This document shows positions 16,450-26,502 of a stretch of 64,000 nt of DNA, in pieces. A program made the translations under genes and the position numbers. Below the pieces are notes generated by a model. It was given only the letters and a program-made list of their open reading frames with translations, ran no database searches and had not been told where the DNA came from. How positions within the stretch are numbered: position 1 is the stretch's first letter; each line of letters opens with the position of its first letter. This stretch comes from Coleofasciculus sp. FACHB-1120 (GTDB lineage Bacteria > Cyanobacteriota > Cyanobacteriia > Cyanobacteriales > FACHB-T130): assembly GCF_014698845.1 (NCBI RefSeq), contig NZ_JACJTV010000029.1, positions 1-64,000 of the forward strand. Direction: 5' to 3'.

Positions 16450-16800
16450 AAAACACAAAACCTATGGTTAGGAAAGAGGGCGGTACAGTAAATAAAACGG
16501 CAAGTTTATCAAAATAAGCGTAAGAGCCACAGGTTTGAGAAATCTACTTTCTGAAAAATAATGATTTTTGAAGCTGCGATCGCTGGGATTTTCTTGAACT
16601 TCTACAATAGACTATTCTGCTAAAATTATAGCACTGCTAAATTAACAGAATTGCTCTCTGGTTAACTGAAAAAATCTTTCCATATCGGCTGGGTTTCTAA
16701 ATTTCGGAGAGTTTTGCAGAAATTGCTTGTTCCTGTTCAACTTGATTTTTTCCCTTACACTAGAGAAAGTCAGCGATCGCTCAATTTATGAGCAATCCTA

Positions 16801-16838
16801 AATACAAAAAGCCCCTATCAGTTGCCTTCTAGGAGCTT
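16801..16838 (-). terminator. Rho-independent-type terminator on the minus strand, no gene assigned
   Basis: Read on the minus strand, AAGCTCCTA (16838-16830) pairs over nine positions (one G-U) with TAGGGGCTT (16817-16809), followed directly by TTTTTGTATT. The plus strand has no T tract after the stem, so it should work leftwards. No minus-strand protein gene exists between here and the divergent gene at 17584, so it may end a small RNA. Confidence 0.6.
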
Positions 16839-17228
16839 GGTGTTGTCTGTCAGTATATCCCGTTGCAGCTTCTTTGCGGCAGGATAACGATTACCTAAGA
16901 CTTAACTTAACTATTATTTTCTCGCATCTATCTGAAGAAATAGATTGATGTAGTTTTATGATTTATTTGTCTTGAGAATTCCAAAGAGTTTTGATTGGGT
17001 TCTTGAAAAACTTGTCTTTTAACATCCCGTGCCACTTTTCTAAAACTCTACTTTGGAGGCGAATCTTTGATGGCGTTCCTTCAGGAAGTGGTGCTTAGGG
17101 GATATTAGATATATGAAGCGATCGCGCAGCGTATGCAAAGGAGAGGAAAAATCTTCTTTTTGCTTGACTAGGCTGGCGCTCAGTTCCGTACTATAGCAAT
17201 CCTAGTTGAGTGTGAGATGCCAGCTCCT

Positions 17229-17300
17229 CAGATCCTCAGCTTCTTTAACTTCTTCAACAAGTGGGGGTCTCGCCTTCCTAAATCATTTAGAACGGCTATA
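17229..17300. repeat. Interspersed cyanobacterial repeat, copy 1
   Basis: From CAGATCCTCAGC to AATCATTTAGAACGGCTATA it matches 45476-45540 in block order. An inverted partial match, CTATAGCAATCCTA, lies at about 17193, suggesting a short element with CTATAGC-type ends, like a non-autonomous mobile element. Confidence 0.6.
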
Positions 17301-17583
17301 GAGGATGTTGTACATCAGGGATTTATTGCTCAATCCTTATTTATAAAAGCCTAATTATCTCAATTATTTCAAAAAATAATCTTTACTATACATTATTTAA
17401 ATAAAATTTACTTTTAACTTCTATTTCTATATTTAATCCATCCAAGAAATAGATCAATAGGGGGAGCCAGGATTGTCTCTTTCGGAAGGTAGTAAGCAGA
17501 GCAAGGAATGCTAAAAAGAAGAAAGCGGTGAACTTGATATAGGGTAAAAAGTTCTGAATCATGCCCTTGGTGAAAGTGAAACT

Positions 17584-18771
17584 ATGAAAAATGACATAAA
17601 TGTGAACTTATTTGCCCAACAAATTCAGCAGATTAACTGGCGATTAGCTGAGCTGTACAAAGGGGCAACCATTGCTCCACCGAAACCTCAGCCAGAGCTG
17701 CTGCCAGTCGCCTTCAAGGAATTGGGCATCGCCTCAGAAACGCTACAAGTGGCGCTAGAGGAACTACGCCAGCAGAATGAGGAACTTGCAGCGGCACGAG
17801 AAGCGTTGGAAACGGAGCGCCACCGCTACCAAGAACTATTCGAGTTGGCACCGCAGGGCTACCTGGTGACAGATGCAGAAGGGACAATTAGAGAAGCCAA
17901 CCGCGCTGCGGCTAAACTGCTCAACGTGTCGCCAGAGTTCCTAGTAGGCAAACCGCTAGTCATCTTTATTCCTCAGGAAGAACGCCGAATCTTTCGGAAT
18001 GAACTGACGCGACTGCATGAGCAGCAACGAGTATATGAGTGGACATTACGCTTACAGCCCCGTAAAGGTGAGATTTTTGACGCGGGGATAACAGTCGCCA
18101 CCAGTCACAATGGGGACGGCAAAGCAGTGACATTGCGCTGGCTGATCCGCGATATCACCGAGCGCAAGCGAGTAGAGAAGGCGCTAGAAAAGAATAACTA
18201 CGACCTTAAGCAAGATCGCCCTGTGCAGGCTTACTCCAAAGGAGAAATCATTCCTCTCGACCCGCAAAACCTGTGGTTAGTGTGTCGGGGTTTGGTGAAG
18301 CTGAGTACGATGAGTGACAATTGTGAAGAGGTGCTAGTGGGGTTAGTCGGTCCCTCCATGCCCTTTGGCTCTTGTTTAACTGCCCTGTCAACCTATCAAG
18401 CGATCGCTGTCTCGGAGGTGCAGATAGTTAGCATTTCCGTCTCAGAGATAGCAGCCTCCCCTCATCTTGCCCAGACTCTTTTACCGAAAATTAATTTGCG
18501 ATTGCGGCAGACAGAATCGCTCTTGGCGATTTCAGGTCAGCGACGATTGCAAGACCGCTTGCAGAATCTATTGTTGCTGCTGAAACAGGAAGTTGGTGAA
18601 CCTGTGGCGCAGGGAACTCGTTTGAGCGTTCGTCTCACCCATCAAGACCTTGCCAATGCCTGCTGTGTCACCAGAGTGACGATTACCCGTCTGTTAGGGA
18701 AGTTACAGCAAGAAGGGAAGATTTCCTTTGACTCCAAGTACCACATTATCCTGAAAGAGGGAAGTATTTAG
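17584..18771 (+). CDS. PAS sensor fused to a Crp/Fnr-type transcription regulator
   Basis: A 395-residue regulator. Residues about 50-80 form a coiled helix (LEELRQQNEELAAAREALE). A PAS domain follows at about 82-200 (LFELAPQGYLVTDAEGTI, ending in IRDITERKR). A Crp-like beta-roll spans about 210-310 (SKGEIIPLDPQNLWLVCRGL) and a Crp-type helix-turn-helix about 335-390 (LTHQDLANACCVTRVTITRL). The cyclic-nucleotide phosphate-binding cassette is absent from the beta-roll: the equivalent stretch reads GPSMPFGSCLTALSTYQA, so cAMP binding is unlikely. The PAS domain would supply the signal. A PAS domain upstream of a Crp-type regulator is uncommon. It lies alone between a large gene-poor region and the convergent pyrD gene. 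Confidence 0.85.
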   Translation: MKNDINVNLFAQQIQQINWRLAELYKGATIAPPKPQPELLPVAFKELGIASETLQVALEELRQQNEELAAAREALETERHRYQELFELAPQGYLVTDAEGTIREANRAAAKLLNVSPEFLVGKPLVIFIPQEERRIFRNELTRLHEQQRVYEWTLRLQPRKGEIFDAGITVATSHNGDGKAVTLRWLIRDITERKRVEKALEKNNYDLKQDRPVQAYSKGEIIPLDPQNLWLVCRGLVKLSTMSDNCEEVLVGLVGPSMPFGSCLTALSTYQAIAVSEVQIVSISVSEIAASPHLAQTLLPKINLRLRQTESLLAISGQRRLQDRLQNLLLLLKQEVGEPVAQGTRLSVRLTHQDLANACCVTRVTITRLLGKLQQEGKISFDSKYHIILKEGSI

Positions 18772-18837
18772 AATAAGCGGTTAGGGGTAAGTTATTAGTT
18801 GTTTGTTGATTAACCAGTAACAGCCGGTAACTTGAAA

Positions 18838-20010
18838 TCAAGTCTGAAGATTGTCTATGCCAACGGCGTCAGAGAGGGAAGCTAAGCTGTGTTCCTGTAA
18901 TTTTTGCAACAGACCCTCCAGAATCCGGCGTACCATCCAAGGGCCTTCATAAATCCAGCCAGTGTAAACCTGAATCAGGCTGGCACCCGCAGCAATTTTC
19001 TCCCAAGCATCTTGGGCGGTGAAGATACCGCCGACACCGATAATGGGTAGTTGACCTTGTGTTTGCGTGAAGATAAAGCGAATGACTTCGGTAGAACGTT
19101 CTCGTAAAGGGGCACCGCTGATTCCCCCGGCTTCTTCACTCACGGGTTTACCTGTTGGGGAAAGGATCTGGGTTTTTAGATGATCTCGGCGGATAGTAGT
19201 GTTAGTGGCGATGATCCCAGCCAGGTGATAGTTTTTAGCAAGTTCAATGACAGAAGCGATCGCTTCCCACTCCAAATCAGGGGCAATCTTTACCAGTAAA
19301 GGTTTTTGCCCCTGATTTTCCTGTTGCAAGGCATCTAGAATCAAACTCAGTTGCTCCGAGGACTGGAGACTTCGCAATCCCGGTGTATTCGGTGAGCTAA
19401 CGTTAACGACAAAGTAATCTCCAAAATCCTTCAAAAGGCGAAAACTACCCCGATAGTCAGCAGCAGCATCCTCTAGTGGCGTTATCTTAGATTTACCTAG
19501 ATTAATTCCTAGGGGAGTGTTCAAGGTTGAAGGTTGAAGGTTGGAATTTTCAACTTTCAACTTTTCCCCTTTCCAACTTTCCAACGTTTGCGCCATTGCC
19601 GCCGCCCCTTGGTTATTAAATCCCATCCGGTTGAGGGCAGCTTTGTCCATCGGCAAGCGAAACAAGCGAGGACGGGGGTTTCCCGATTGCGCGTGTAAGG
19701 TTACGGTGCCGAGTTCCGCAAAGCCGAAGCCGAGACTAGGCCAAATCCCAGCCGCGACGCCATCCTTATCAAATCCAGCGGCTAAACCTACTGGATTGGG
19801 GAATTTTAGCTTCCACAGGGTTTGTTCTAATCGAACATCTCTCTTGGCGTAAGATTGCTGTAATTGTCTAACAATCCAGCTTTTGGGGGGATGAGAAGGC
19901 GAGTGGGCAAGAGTGCTGAACAGATGAAGCGTTTGTTGATGCAACCATTCTGGATCGGCTTTCAATCCAGAAAATAACGCTGGACGAATTGCGAGTTGAT
20001 AGATATCCAT
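18838..20010 (-). CDS. pyrD: Dihydroorotate dehydrogenase (quinone)
   Basis: Class 2 dihydroorotate dehydrogenase: oxidises dihydroorotate to orotate with FMN and a membrane quinone in pyrimidine synthesis. 390 residues, longer than usual. The N-terminal membrane-association helix is [16 protein letters not shown]. Motifs are [10 protein letters not shown], the catalytic Ser region in [19 protein letters not shown] and [15 protein letters not shown] with [12 protein letters not shown]. The extra length includes a linker around [16 protein letters not shown], coded by AAGGTTG-type heptad repeats (19523-19591), inserted between the conserved parts ending TLESWKG and beginning GINLGKSK. The frame is kept, so activity is likely. 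Confidence 0.95.
   Translation of the reverse strand: MDIYQLAIRPALFSGLKADPEWLHQQTLHLFSTLAHSPSHPPKSWIVRQLQQSYAKRDVRLEQTLWKLKFPNPVGLAAGFDKDGVAAGIWPSLGFGFAELGTVTLHAQSGNPRPRLFRLPMDKAALNRMGFNNQGAAAMAQTLESWKGEKLKVENSNLQPSTLNTPLGINLGKSKITPLEDAAADYRGSFRLLKDFGDYFVVNVSSPNTPGLRSLQSSEQLSLILDALQQENQGQKPLLVKIAPDLEWEAIASVIELAKNYHLAGIIATNTTIRRDHLKTQILSPTGKPVSEEAGGISGAPLRERSTEVIRFIFTQTQGQLPIIGVGGIFTAQDAWEKIAAGASLIQVYTGWIYEGPWMVRRILEGLLQKLQEHSLASLSDAVGIDNLQT
19523..19591. repeat. Heptad repeat inside the pyrD coding frame
   Basis: Three AAGGTTG units, then GAATTTT, two CAACTTT units and partial copies, forming an inverted arrangement (AAGGTTG against CAACTTT). It inserts an Asn/Leu/Ser/Thr-rich linker in frame into dihydroorotate dehydrogenase. 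Confidence 0.85.
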
Positions 20011-20397
20011 AATTTAATCATTCGGCATTAATCATTAGTCATTGGCAAGAAAGAAAACAATAACAACTAACCATTGACAACCGACTATCCTCGAAGTAAT
20101 AAGGGCATTCTAGATATTACAAGCTTTCCTAGAGGCACCCACAAACAAAGTTCACACCGAAAACATGAAAGTCTCTTTCCCTGACGCCCGACTTCCGACT
20201 TTCAAGACCCTCACCCACCAGCGAAGTCTCACAACGAAAACGAATTAAGATGAAAATCTATTTTACTTTTGGGACTCTCTGGTTTTTGCACGCAATCTGT
20301 GAGTAGAGCGTCGCTACGCTAACAGTTCTAATTTTCATCTGAGACATCTGACAAGCGATCGCACGATCGCTGCGGGGTCGGGTCGCGGTTAAACAAC
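20011..20397. other. Divergent intergenic region between pyrD and the GAF protein gene
   Basis: 387 bases that should contain both promoters. There are degenerate ATTAGTCATTGGC-type heptads near 20030-20050, a small palindrome AGCGTCGCTACGCT near 20308 and a HIP1-rich leader before 20398. No gene. Confidence 0.5.
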
Positions 20398-23391
20398 ATG
20401 GATCAATACCACACTCCAGAGCAAAGTCCAGCGGACTACGAAAACCAACTTGTTGCCTTGGGGCGCGTCCTTCAGACCATGCGGGAAGAGGAGAATGTTG
20501 ACGTTCTCATCGAAACCACCCTGAATTATCTTGCCTCCGAATTTGACTATCGCCTAATTTGGATTGGTCTCTACGATCGCTTGGATCACCGTTTATTTGG
20601 CAAAGGCGGCGTCACTCCCACCGGCGATACCAAATTGCTCAAAAGTAAGTTTACGCTGAGTCCCGGCGACCTTCTGGAGCAGGTAGTCATCCAGCAGCGA
20701 TCCGTCGGCGTCCCGAATCTCAGCGAAGAAGTGCGGGCGGGAGAATGGCGTCGGGCAGCTCAACAATTTGGAATTCAGGGTGCGTTTTTTTATCCTTTGC
20801 GCTGCAAAGACCGTTGTTTTGGTGTCGTGCTGCTGGGATCGTCCTTGTGGGGGGCAACTCCTCGACCGGGAGAAAAAGCCCAGATGTCAATGCTATTTGG
20901 GGGATTAGCCGCCGCCCTGTACCAAATTGAACTCGACTGGCAACACTCCTCGACCAAGCGCCCCGACCAGCCGCTCTTTCAGGTGCTAGACCAGATGGCA
21001 CGGATGCCAGCGATGGATCAACGCCTAGAGGCTGTGGTAGCCATGACACAGCAATTTATTGGGCCAACTCGCACCAGCGTCTACTGGTATTCCCCGGAAC
21101 GACGCTACTTTTGGCACCGAGTCGGCAACCGCCAGACATCTAGGGGACTGGCTTCCTCAACCGCCAGCGCGGCTGCTGGTCTCACTGTCCAAGAAGTCGG
21201 CGAATTTTATCTAGCTCTGAATGAAAATCGGCTAATTGCTATTGGCGCGGGGAGAAGCCCCCTAAAAGCCGAAGTAACCGGGCGCTTGCTCTCCAGGTTG
21301 CGGGCACGCTCCCTCTTGGCTGCGCCGATTCGGGCAAAGCAGGAACTGGTCGGCTTTCTGGCGGTGGAAGGAAATGAAGCTCGCATCTGGGAAGAAGCGG
21401 AAAAAAACTACATTCGTGCGGCTGCCCAGTTGATCTCCCTTGGGGCAGGAAGTGAGGAGATAGAAGGAACGCTTGAGCGCACCCAACAGGACGCCCAACT
21501 GGTCGCAGAGTGTGCCCGTATCCTCGCCGATAACACAGACGCTGAGAAAGCCTTGGATGAGTGTGCCCAGATGCTCTTGAAGCGACTGGGAGCAGAGCGT
21601 TTTTTGGTACTGCAACAACCCAGAAGTGGTCGTGGGTCATCGGGAATTGGGAATCGAGAAGACGACCCATTCCCGATTACTCCAGGTTCAACTCAAAACT
21701 CAAAGCTGAAAACACAAAATTATTCGGTTGTTTACCAGCGTCAGCCACTGAATAGAAGACCCCTAACCACTGCCCTTAGTGTTGTTACAGGTGCTGACCG
21801 GCAGCTAATCGAGCAAAGCCCTGAAGCCCTGTCGATTGAAGATTGGGAACAAGACCTGCGACTGGGTAGCTGGCGGGAAAGCTTGGTGGGTTTAGGTGTG
21901 CGATCGCTTTTAGTCTGCCGGATGTCCAGCCGCGACGCCTCTGAGCTTGACCCAGACCCGAAAGAGAACTTACCGCTTGTTGTCATTGGTCATAACACCC
22001 CCCGAACTTGGAACCAAACCGAGCGCCAATTACTAGGCATCGTCAGCCAACAACTAAGTTTGGCAGTCCGCACCTTAGAGATGAGAACCTCCACCCAACT
22101 CTCAGAGTCAGCTCAATCCTTCTTCCAGGCTGGCTTAAAGATTCTCTTATCGGCACCGCCAGACCCAGCCGGGTTCGATCGGGCTTGGGTGGAATTCCTC
22201 TCTGAGATGCTGGAATCTCCTCTAGCGCTGTTGCTCACTTGGGGAGGCACCCGGAAAGATTCTCGGATTGAAAACGCCAAGGTGGCAGCAGCGGTGATGG
22301 CAAACTCGCGCTTTGCCCTTCCCCCAGACCTCTCGGTTCCACTCAACGATGCATTGCTTCAGGAAGCTCTAACAACCGAAGGTCTTCTAGAAAAACGGGG
22401 CACGCAAATCCCAGGGAGATCCCGGCAATGGCTGAGTAGTCCCGGTATTGGCTGCTTGCTGGTCATGGCTCTCCCCCAGGATGAAGGCGCAAGGATGAAG
22501 GAGGAAACTAATTCTCCCCTTCATCCTTCCGGTGGTCTTGTTGTGCTGGCAGATAGCCTCCAGCGTCAGTGGCCCGAACACTTATTTCCAGTTGTGGAAA
22601 TCTTGATGGGACAGTTCGCTCGGATTCGCCAGTACGCTTTGGAAAACGCCACTCTGTACGGGCAAGTTAGAAACCTAGAACAGCTGAACTGGTATAAACA
22701 TCGTTGCATGGCAAGCCTGCATCAGGCTGCCGCCGATCGCCTTAGCCGCCTAAATCAACTTGCCGGGGCTGCTTTATCAGATATCCCGGCGGGAGAACCA
22801 ACCAAGCGTGCAGACAGTTCTGTACCTTCTAAGGGGCATCCTCCAGATAAGTCTTTAGCGCGTATGCACTCCTCACAACTCATCCGCGAGCTAGGGAATA
22901 TCCTTGGGGAGTTCGCCCCGCTCGTGGAAGAGGAGCAGTGGCAGCTGAAGCGCCGACTGACAAAGGTGCCGTTAGTGAATGTGCTAAAGCGATCGCTCTG
23001 GTTCGTTCAACCTTTTTACCAGCAGCGCCAGATTCAGGTATCCATCGGAGGAGTGAGTAGCAACCTCCACGTTTATAGTGATCCGCTTAAGCTGGAATGC
23101 GTTCTTTGCGAACTGTTAGCGATCGCGGCTCGTAAGGCAACCGCAAACAGCCGGATTCATCTCAAGGCTGAAGTCAAAATTTCCCTAGAAGACAGCACTT
23201 CCCTCGTGGAATTGTTAATGGCCGATTCGGAAAGTTTTGATTTGACAACACCCGTAGGAGCGAGTTTCCATCTCGAACCGACCCTGAAGATTTGCCAACG
23301 TTTCGGGCGCTCTTTTGGAGCCGATCTCCAGTTTTACGAGATTGAAGGACAGCGCTATTTAACTCAATTGTTACTCCCAATCGTCAATTAA
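20398..23391 (+). CDS. Multi-GAF protein with a degenerate histidine-kinase-like C-terminus
   Basis: A 997-residue soluble protein. The first GAF domain (about 15-180) starts VALGRVLQTMREEENVDVLI; a second lies around 195-350 and a third, more divergent, around 370-560. The C-terminal 200 residues follow the layout of a kinase dimerisation and ATPase region (VNVLKRSLWFVQPFYQQRQI, then a CVLCELLAIAARKA segment at the N-box position). However, I see no SHELRTP-type phospho-acceptor His and no DxGxG or GTGLGL boxes, so catalysis is doubtful. It looks like a sensor scaffold or pseudokinase. Two heptad-repeat insertions (21692-21719 and about 22480-22545) sit between domains. Confidence 0.75.
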   Translation: MDQYHTPEQSPADYENQLVALGRVLQTMREEENVDVLIETTLNYLASEFDYRLIWIGLYDRLDHRLFGKGGVTPTGDTKLLKSKFTLSPGDLLEQVVIQQRSVGVPNLSEEVRAGEWRRAAQQFGIQGAFFYPLRCKDRCFGVVLLGSSLWGATPRPGEKAQMSMLFGGLAAALYQIELDWQHSSTKRPDQPLFQVLDQMARMPAMDQRLEAVVAMTQQFIGPTRTSVYWYSPERRYFWHRVGNRQTSRGLASSTASAAAGLTVQEVGEFYLALNENRLIAIGAGRSPLKAEVTGRLLSRLRARSLLAAPIRAKQELVGFLAVEGNEARIWEEAEKNYIRAAAQLISLGAGSEEIEGTLERTQQDAQLVAECARILADNTDAEKALDECAQMLLKRLGAERFLVLQQPRSGRGSSGIGNREDDPFPITPGSTQNSKLKTQNYSVVYQRQPLNRRPLTTALSVVTGADRQLIEQSPEALSIEDWEQDLRLGSWRESLVGLGVRSLLVCRMSSRDASELDPDPKENLPLVVIGHNTPRTWNQTERQLLGIVSQQLSLAVRTLEMRTSTQLSESAQSFFQAGLKILLSAPPDPAGFDRAWVEFLSEMLESPLALLLTWGGTRKDSRIENAKVAAAVMANSRFALPPDLSVPLNDALLQEALTTEGLLEKRGTQIPGRSRQWLSSPGIGCLLVMALPQDEGARMKEETNSPLHPSGGLVVLADSLQRQWPEHLFPVVEILMGQFARIRQYALENATLYGQVRNLEQLNWYKHRCMASLHQAAADRLSRLNQLAGAALSDIPAGEPTKRADSSVPSKGHPPDKSLARMHSSQLIRELGNILGEFAPLVEEEQWQLKRRLTKVPLVNVLKRSLWFVQPFYQQRQIQVSIGGVSSNLHVYSDPLKLECVLCELLAIAARKATANSRIHLKAEVKISLEDSTSLVELLMADSESFDLTTPVGASFHLEPTLKICQRFGRSFGADLQFYEIEGQRYLTQLLLPIVN

Positions 23392-23429
23392 AAATTAAAA
23401 ATTGGGCATTCAATTTTTAATTTTTAATT
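23386..23429. terminator. Long AT-rich hairpin between convergent genes
   Basis: AATTAAAAATTAAAAATTG and its exact complement CAATTTTTAATTTTTAATT form a perfect 19-base stem with a six-base loop (GGCATT). It begins at the stop of the GAF gene and ends just after the secA stop, so it can terminate both. It is built of AAAAATT-type heptads. Confidence 0.75.
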
Positions 23430-23439
23430 TTCAATTCTT

Positions 23440-26256
23440 TTACACTGCTTGCGGCTGAACCTGCGGCTGGAACTGGAACAACGAATAAACCACATTCCGG
23501 CGGATATCCGTCATCATGTCCAGAAACATCTCATACCCTTCCTGCTTGTACTCAATCAGGGGGTCTTTTTGACCGTAGCCGCGCAACCCTACCGATTCAC
23601 GCAAGGCGTCCATTGCTTGTAGGTGTTCCCGCCAGAGGGTATCAATTTGCTGCAAGATAAAAAACCGCTCGGCTTGGCGCATCAAACCAGGCTGAATTTG
23701 ATCGACGGTCGATTCTTTGAGGTCGTAGGCTTTTCGCACTTCTTCTTGCAAGAAAGTTTTGATTTCCCCAACGCTCATATCTTCTAGATGGGACGGCTCC
23801 AAATCTGCCAACAGATTGACAAATTCTTTCACCTTGGCAACAAGGCTGTTTAAATCCCATTCTTCCGAAGGTAATTCTGGATTGACGTAAGCCTCCACAA
23901 TGTCATCCATTGTCCGCTCAGCATACTGAATCACCTGTTCTTTCAAATCTAGTCCTTCCAAGACGCGTCGGCGTTCAGCATAGATAGCGCGACGCTGGTT
24001 GTTCATCACCTCGTCGTACTCAAATACCTGCTTCCGGATGTCGTAGTAGTAGGTTTCGACTTTTTTCTGCGCCCCTTCCAGACTCCGGGTTAGCATCCCG
24101 GATTCAATGGGCATATCCTCCTCTACCCGCAATCGATCCATCAATCCCGCGACGCGATCACCACCAAAAATCCGCAACAGGTTGTCTTCCAAACTCAAGA
24201 AAAACTTCGTCGAGCCTGGGTCTCCCTGCCGTCCGGCGCGACCTCGCAACTGGTTGTCAATCCGGCGCGACTCGTGGCGTTCTGTGCCGATAACGTGTAA
24301 ACCGCCCAACTGGATCACTTCTGCGTGTTCGGCGCTTGTAAATTGTTCGTACTCTTTGTGAATTAAGTTGTAAACCTCTCGCAGTCTTTGGATTACTGCG
24401 TCATCCGTCGGTGCTTTTTCTGAGGCAACGGCTAGCTTATCCTCTGCCTCCAACTCTGGCAGACTCCGCTCTCCATATCGCTGTACGGCAAAATCTACCG
24501 CACTTTTCAGTTTTTGTTCCGTATCCTTGGATAACTGAGTCGGGAAAATTTGCGGGCTAACCTTCCAGCTTTTCACCTTCTTTCCGGGAGTAAACCCCTG
24601 TGCGGGCGCACGTCCTGACCCTCCTGCCACCTGGCTTAAGGCAAAACTATCTTCTTCTTCCGGCTGCACAATCTTGGGCATCAAGTATTCCCGCAACTTC
24701 AGGCGTGCCATATAGTCCGCATTCCCGCCCAAAATGATGTCGGTTCCGCGACCCGCCATGTTCGTCGCAATCGTCACTTTTCCTTTGCGACCGGCTTGAG
24801 CGACGATTTCTGACTCCCGCTCTACATTTTCCGGTTTGGCATTCAGCAGATTGTGCGGCACTTCTCGCTCACTCAAAAGAGTTGACAGCAGTTCCGATTT
24901 TTCCACACTGGTTGTTCCGACAAGGACGGGTCGCCCTACTTTGTGCATTTCCGCACACTCTTCAGCGATCGCCCGCCACTTCCCTGCCTCTACCTTATAG
25001 ACGACATCAGGCATATCCCCCCGTCCGCTCGGTCGATTGGTGGGAATTTGCGTAACTTCCAGTTTGTAGATTTTCTCAAACTCGGCTTCTTCTGTCTTTG
25101 CCGTTCCGGTCATCCCGCCGAGCTTTTCATACAGCAAGAAGAAATTTTGATAAGTAATCGTCGCGAGCGTTTGCGTTTCGTTCTGAATTTCTACCCGCTC
25201 TTTCGCCTCAATCGCTTGGTGGAGTCCGTCACTCCAGCGACGACCGGGGAGTACCCGCCCCGTAAACTCATCCACAATCACGACTTCCCCATCGCGGACG
25301 ATATAGTTTACATCTTTTTTAAACAGCTCTTTTGCCTTAATCGCATTAAAGATATAGTGCGCCCAAGGATCGTTGGGGTCGTACAAATCCTTGACTTCCA
25401 GCAACTGTTCTGCTCTAGCAAACCCTTCATCCGTCATCAGAACGTTACGAGCTTTTTCATCTACCTCGTAATGCCCTTGCTTATTCCCGTCGCTCTCAAC
25501 TTCCTTTTCCAGCGCCGACGCGATCGCTGCCGCCTTCAGGTACTTCTCAGTTGGACGCTCGACTTGCCCGGAAATAATCAGGGGCGTCCGCGCCTCGTCA
25601 ATCAACACCGAGTCTACTTCGTCGATGATGCAATAGTTCGGTGGACGCTGTACCACATCCGCCATTGAGGTTGCCATGTTGTCGCGCAGGTAATCAAAAC
25701 CTAGTTCGCTGTTCGTGGCATAAGTAATATCGCAGGCGTAATTTTTCTGGCGTTCGTTTGGCCCCATTCCCGATTGAATCAGTCCTACGCTCAAGCCCAA
25801 GAAGCGATGCACCTGGCCCATCCACTCGGCGTCGCGCCTCGCCAGGTAGTCGTTGACCGTGACTACGTGGACGCCCTTGCCAGTCAGGGCATTCAGGTAA
25901 GCCGGTAAGGTAGATACCAGGGTTTTTCCCTCCCCGGTTTTCATTTCGGCGATTTGACCTTTGTGCAGAACAATCCCACCGAGCATCTGCACGTCAAAGT
26001 GGCGCATTCCCAAAACTCTTCGCCCTGCTTCCCGCACGACTGCAAAAGCTTCTGGGAGCAACTCATCCAATAGTTCTTGGCGTTCCCGTGCTGTCTTGGT
26101 TTTCTCCAATCTCTGTTTAAATTCTGCCGTTTTGCCCGTCAGTTGTTCGTCGGACAGCGCTTGGATGTCTTCCTCCAAGAGGTTGATATCTACAACATAA
26201 GGTTGGTATTTTTTGAGCTTGCGTGCGTTGGGATCGCCTAGTAATTTTTTAAACAT
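23440..26256 (-). CDS. secA: Preprotein translocase subunit SecA
   Basis: ATP-driven motor of the Sec export pathway at the plasma and thylakoid membranes. At 938 residues it is full length for cyanobacteria. The start [19 protein letters not shown] is typical. Walker A is MKTGEGKT near residue 110 and the DEVD box is in [15 protein letters not shown]. The Arg-finger region includes [11 protein letters not shown] and [12 protein letters not shown]. The C-terminus ends [11 protein letters not shown] without the Cys-rich zinc motif, as usual in cyanobacteria. Its substrates would include the PEP-CTERM protein and the cytochrome coded nearby. Confidence 0.98.
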   Translation of the reverse strand: MFKKLLGDPNARKLKKYQPYVVDINLLEEDIQALSDEQLTGKTAEFKQRLEKTKTARERQELLDELLPEAFAVVREAGRRVLGMRHFDVQMLGGIVLHKGQIAEMKTGEGKTLVSTLPAYLNALTGKGVHVVTVNDYLARRDAEWMGQVHRFLGLSVGLIQSGMGPNERQKNYACDITYATNSELGFDYLRDNMATSMADVVQRPPNYCIIDEVDSVLIDEARTPLIISGQVERPTEKYLKAAAIASALEKEVESDGNKQGHYEVDEKARNVLMTDEGFARAEQLLEVKDLYDPNDPWAHYIFNAIKAKELFKKDVNYIVRDGEVVIVDEFTGRVLPGRRWSDGLHQAIEAKERVEIQNETQTLATITYQNFFLLYEKLGGMTGTAKTEEAEFEKIYKLEVTQIPTNRPSGRGDMPDVVYKVEAGKWRAIAEECAEMHKVGRPVLVGTTSVEKSELLSTLLSEREVPHNLLNAKPENVERESEIVAQAGRKGKVTIATNMAGRGTDIILGGNADYMARLKLREYLMPKIVQPEEEDSFALSQVAGGSGRAPAQGFTPGKKVKSWKVSPQIFPTQLSKDTEQKLKSAVDFAVQRYGERSLPELEAEDKLAVASEKAPTDDAVIQRLREVYNLIHKEYEQFTSAEHAEVIQLGGLHVIGTERHESRRIDNQLRGRAGRQGDPGSTKFFLSLEDNLLRIFGGDRVAGLMDRLRVEEDMPIESGMLTRSLEGAQKKVETYYYDIRKQVFEYDEVMNNQRRAIYAERRRVLEGLDLKEQVIQYAERTMDDIVEAYVNPELPSEEWDLNSLVAKVKEFVNLLADLEPSHLEDMSVGEIKTFLQEEVRKAYDLKESTVDQIQPGLMRQAERFFILQQIDTLWREHLQAMDALRESVGLRGYGQKDPLIEYKQEGYEMFLDMMTDIRRNVVYSLFQFQPQVQPQAV

Positions 26257-26278
26257 AGCAGCAAAAGGAGACTTTAGA

Positions 26279-26379
26279 AGGATGAAGGATGATAGCGATT
26301 CGCTGTCGCGTATAGCGGTGCTTTCTTCGCAGGATGAAGGATGAAGGATGAACTTAGGAGTCAGAAGTCAGAAGTCAGC
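26279..26379. repeat. Heptad repeats AGGATGA and AGTCAGA
   Basis: Two AGGATGA units (26279-26292), three more (26331-26351) and two AGTCAGA units plus a variant (from 26359) lie upstream of secA. A GCGATTCGCTGTCGCG segment separates the first two blocks. This is typical cyanobacterial short tandem repeat DNA. Confidence 0.85.
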
Positions 26380-26502
26380 GGAGAAGTCCTACTTTATTCA
26401 TCTTTCTGACTTGCGGTTTTATGCCTTCAACGACCTTCGGCATTTATCAATCATCGTATCATTTCCACTTAGGCTGAGATGGTACGGGCATCCCGTCTAA
26501 CT

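Larger units (their letters stand above)
15894..17583. other. Long gene-poor, AT-rich region
   Basis: About 1.7 kb with no protein I can support. It contains a minus-strand terminator-like hairpin (16801-16838), a second copy of an interspersed repeat (16392-16449), a widespread-looking repeat (17229-17300) and HIP1 octamers. The 112-codon open frame at 16001-16339 shows no family and is not accepted. Confidence 0.6.

Noticed and set aside
21239-21670. 143-codon minus-strand open frame
   Set aside because: A shadow of the GAF protein gene with Arg/Pro/Leu-rich composition.
25000-25700. 241-codon plus-strand open frame inside secA
   Set aside because: It is antisense to conserved SecA sequence, whose motifs are intact, and has no family character of its own.
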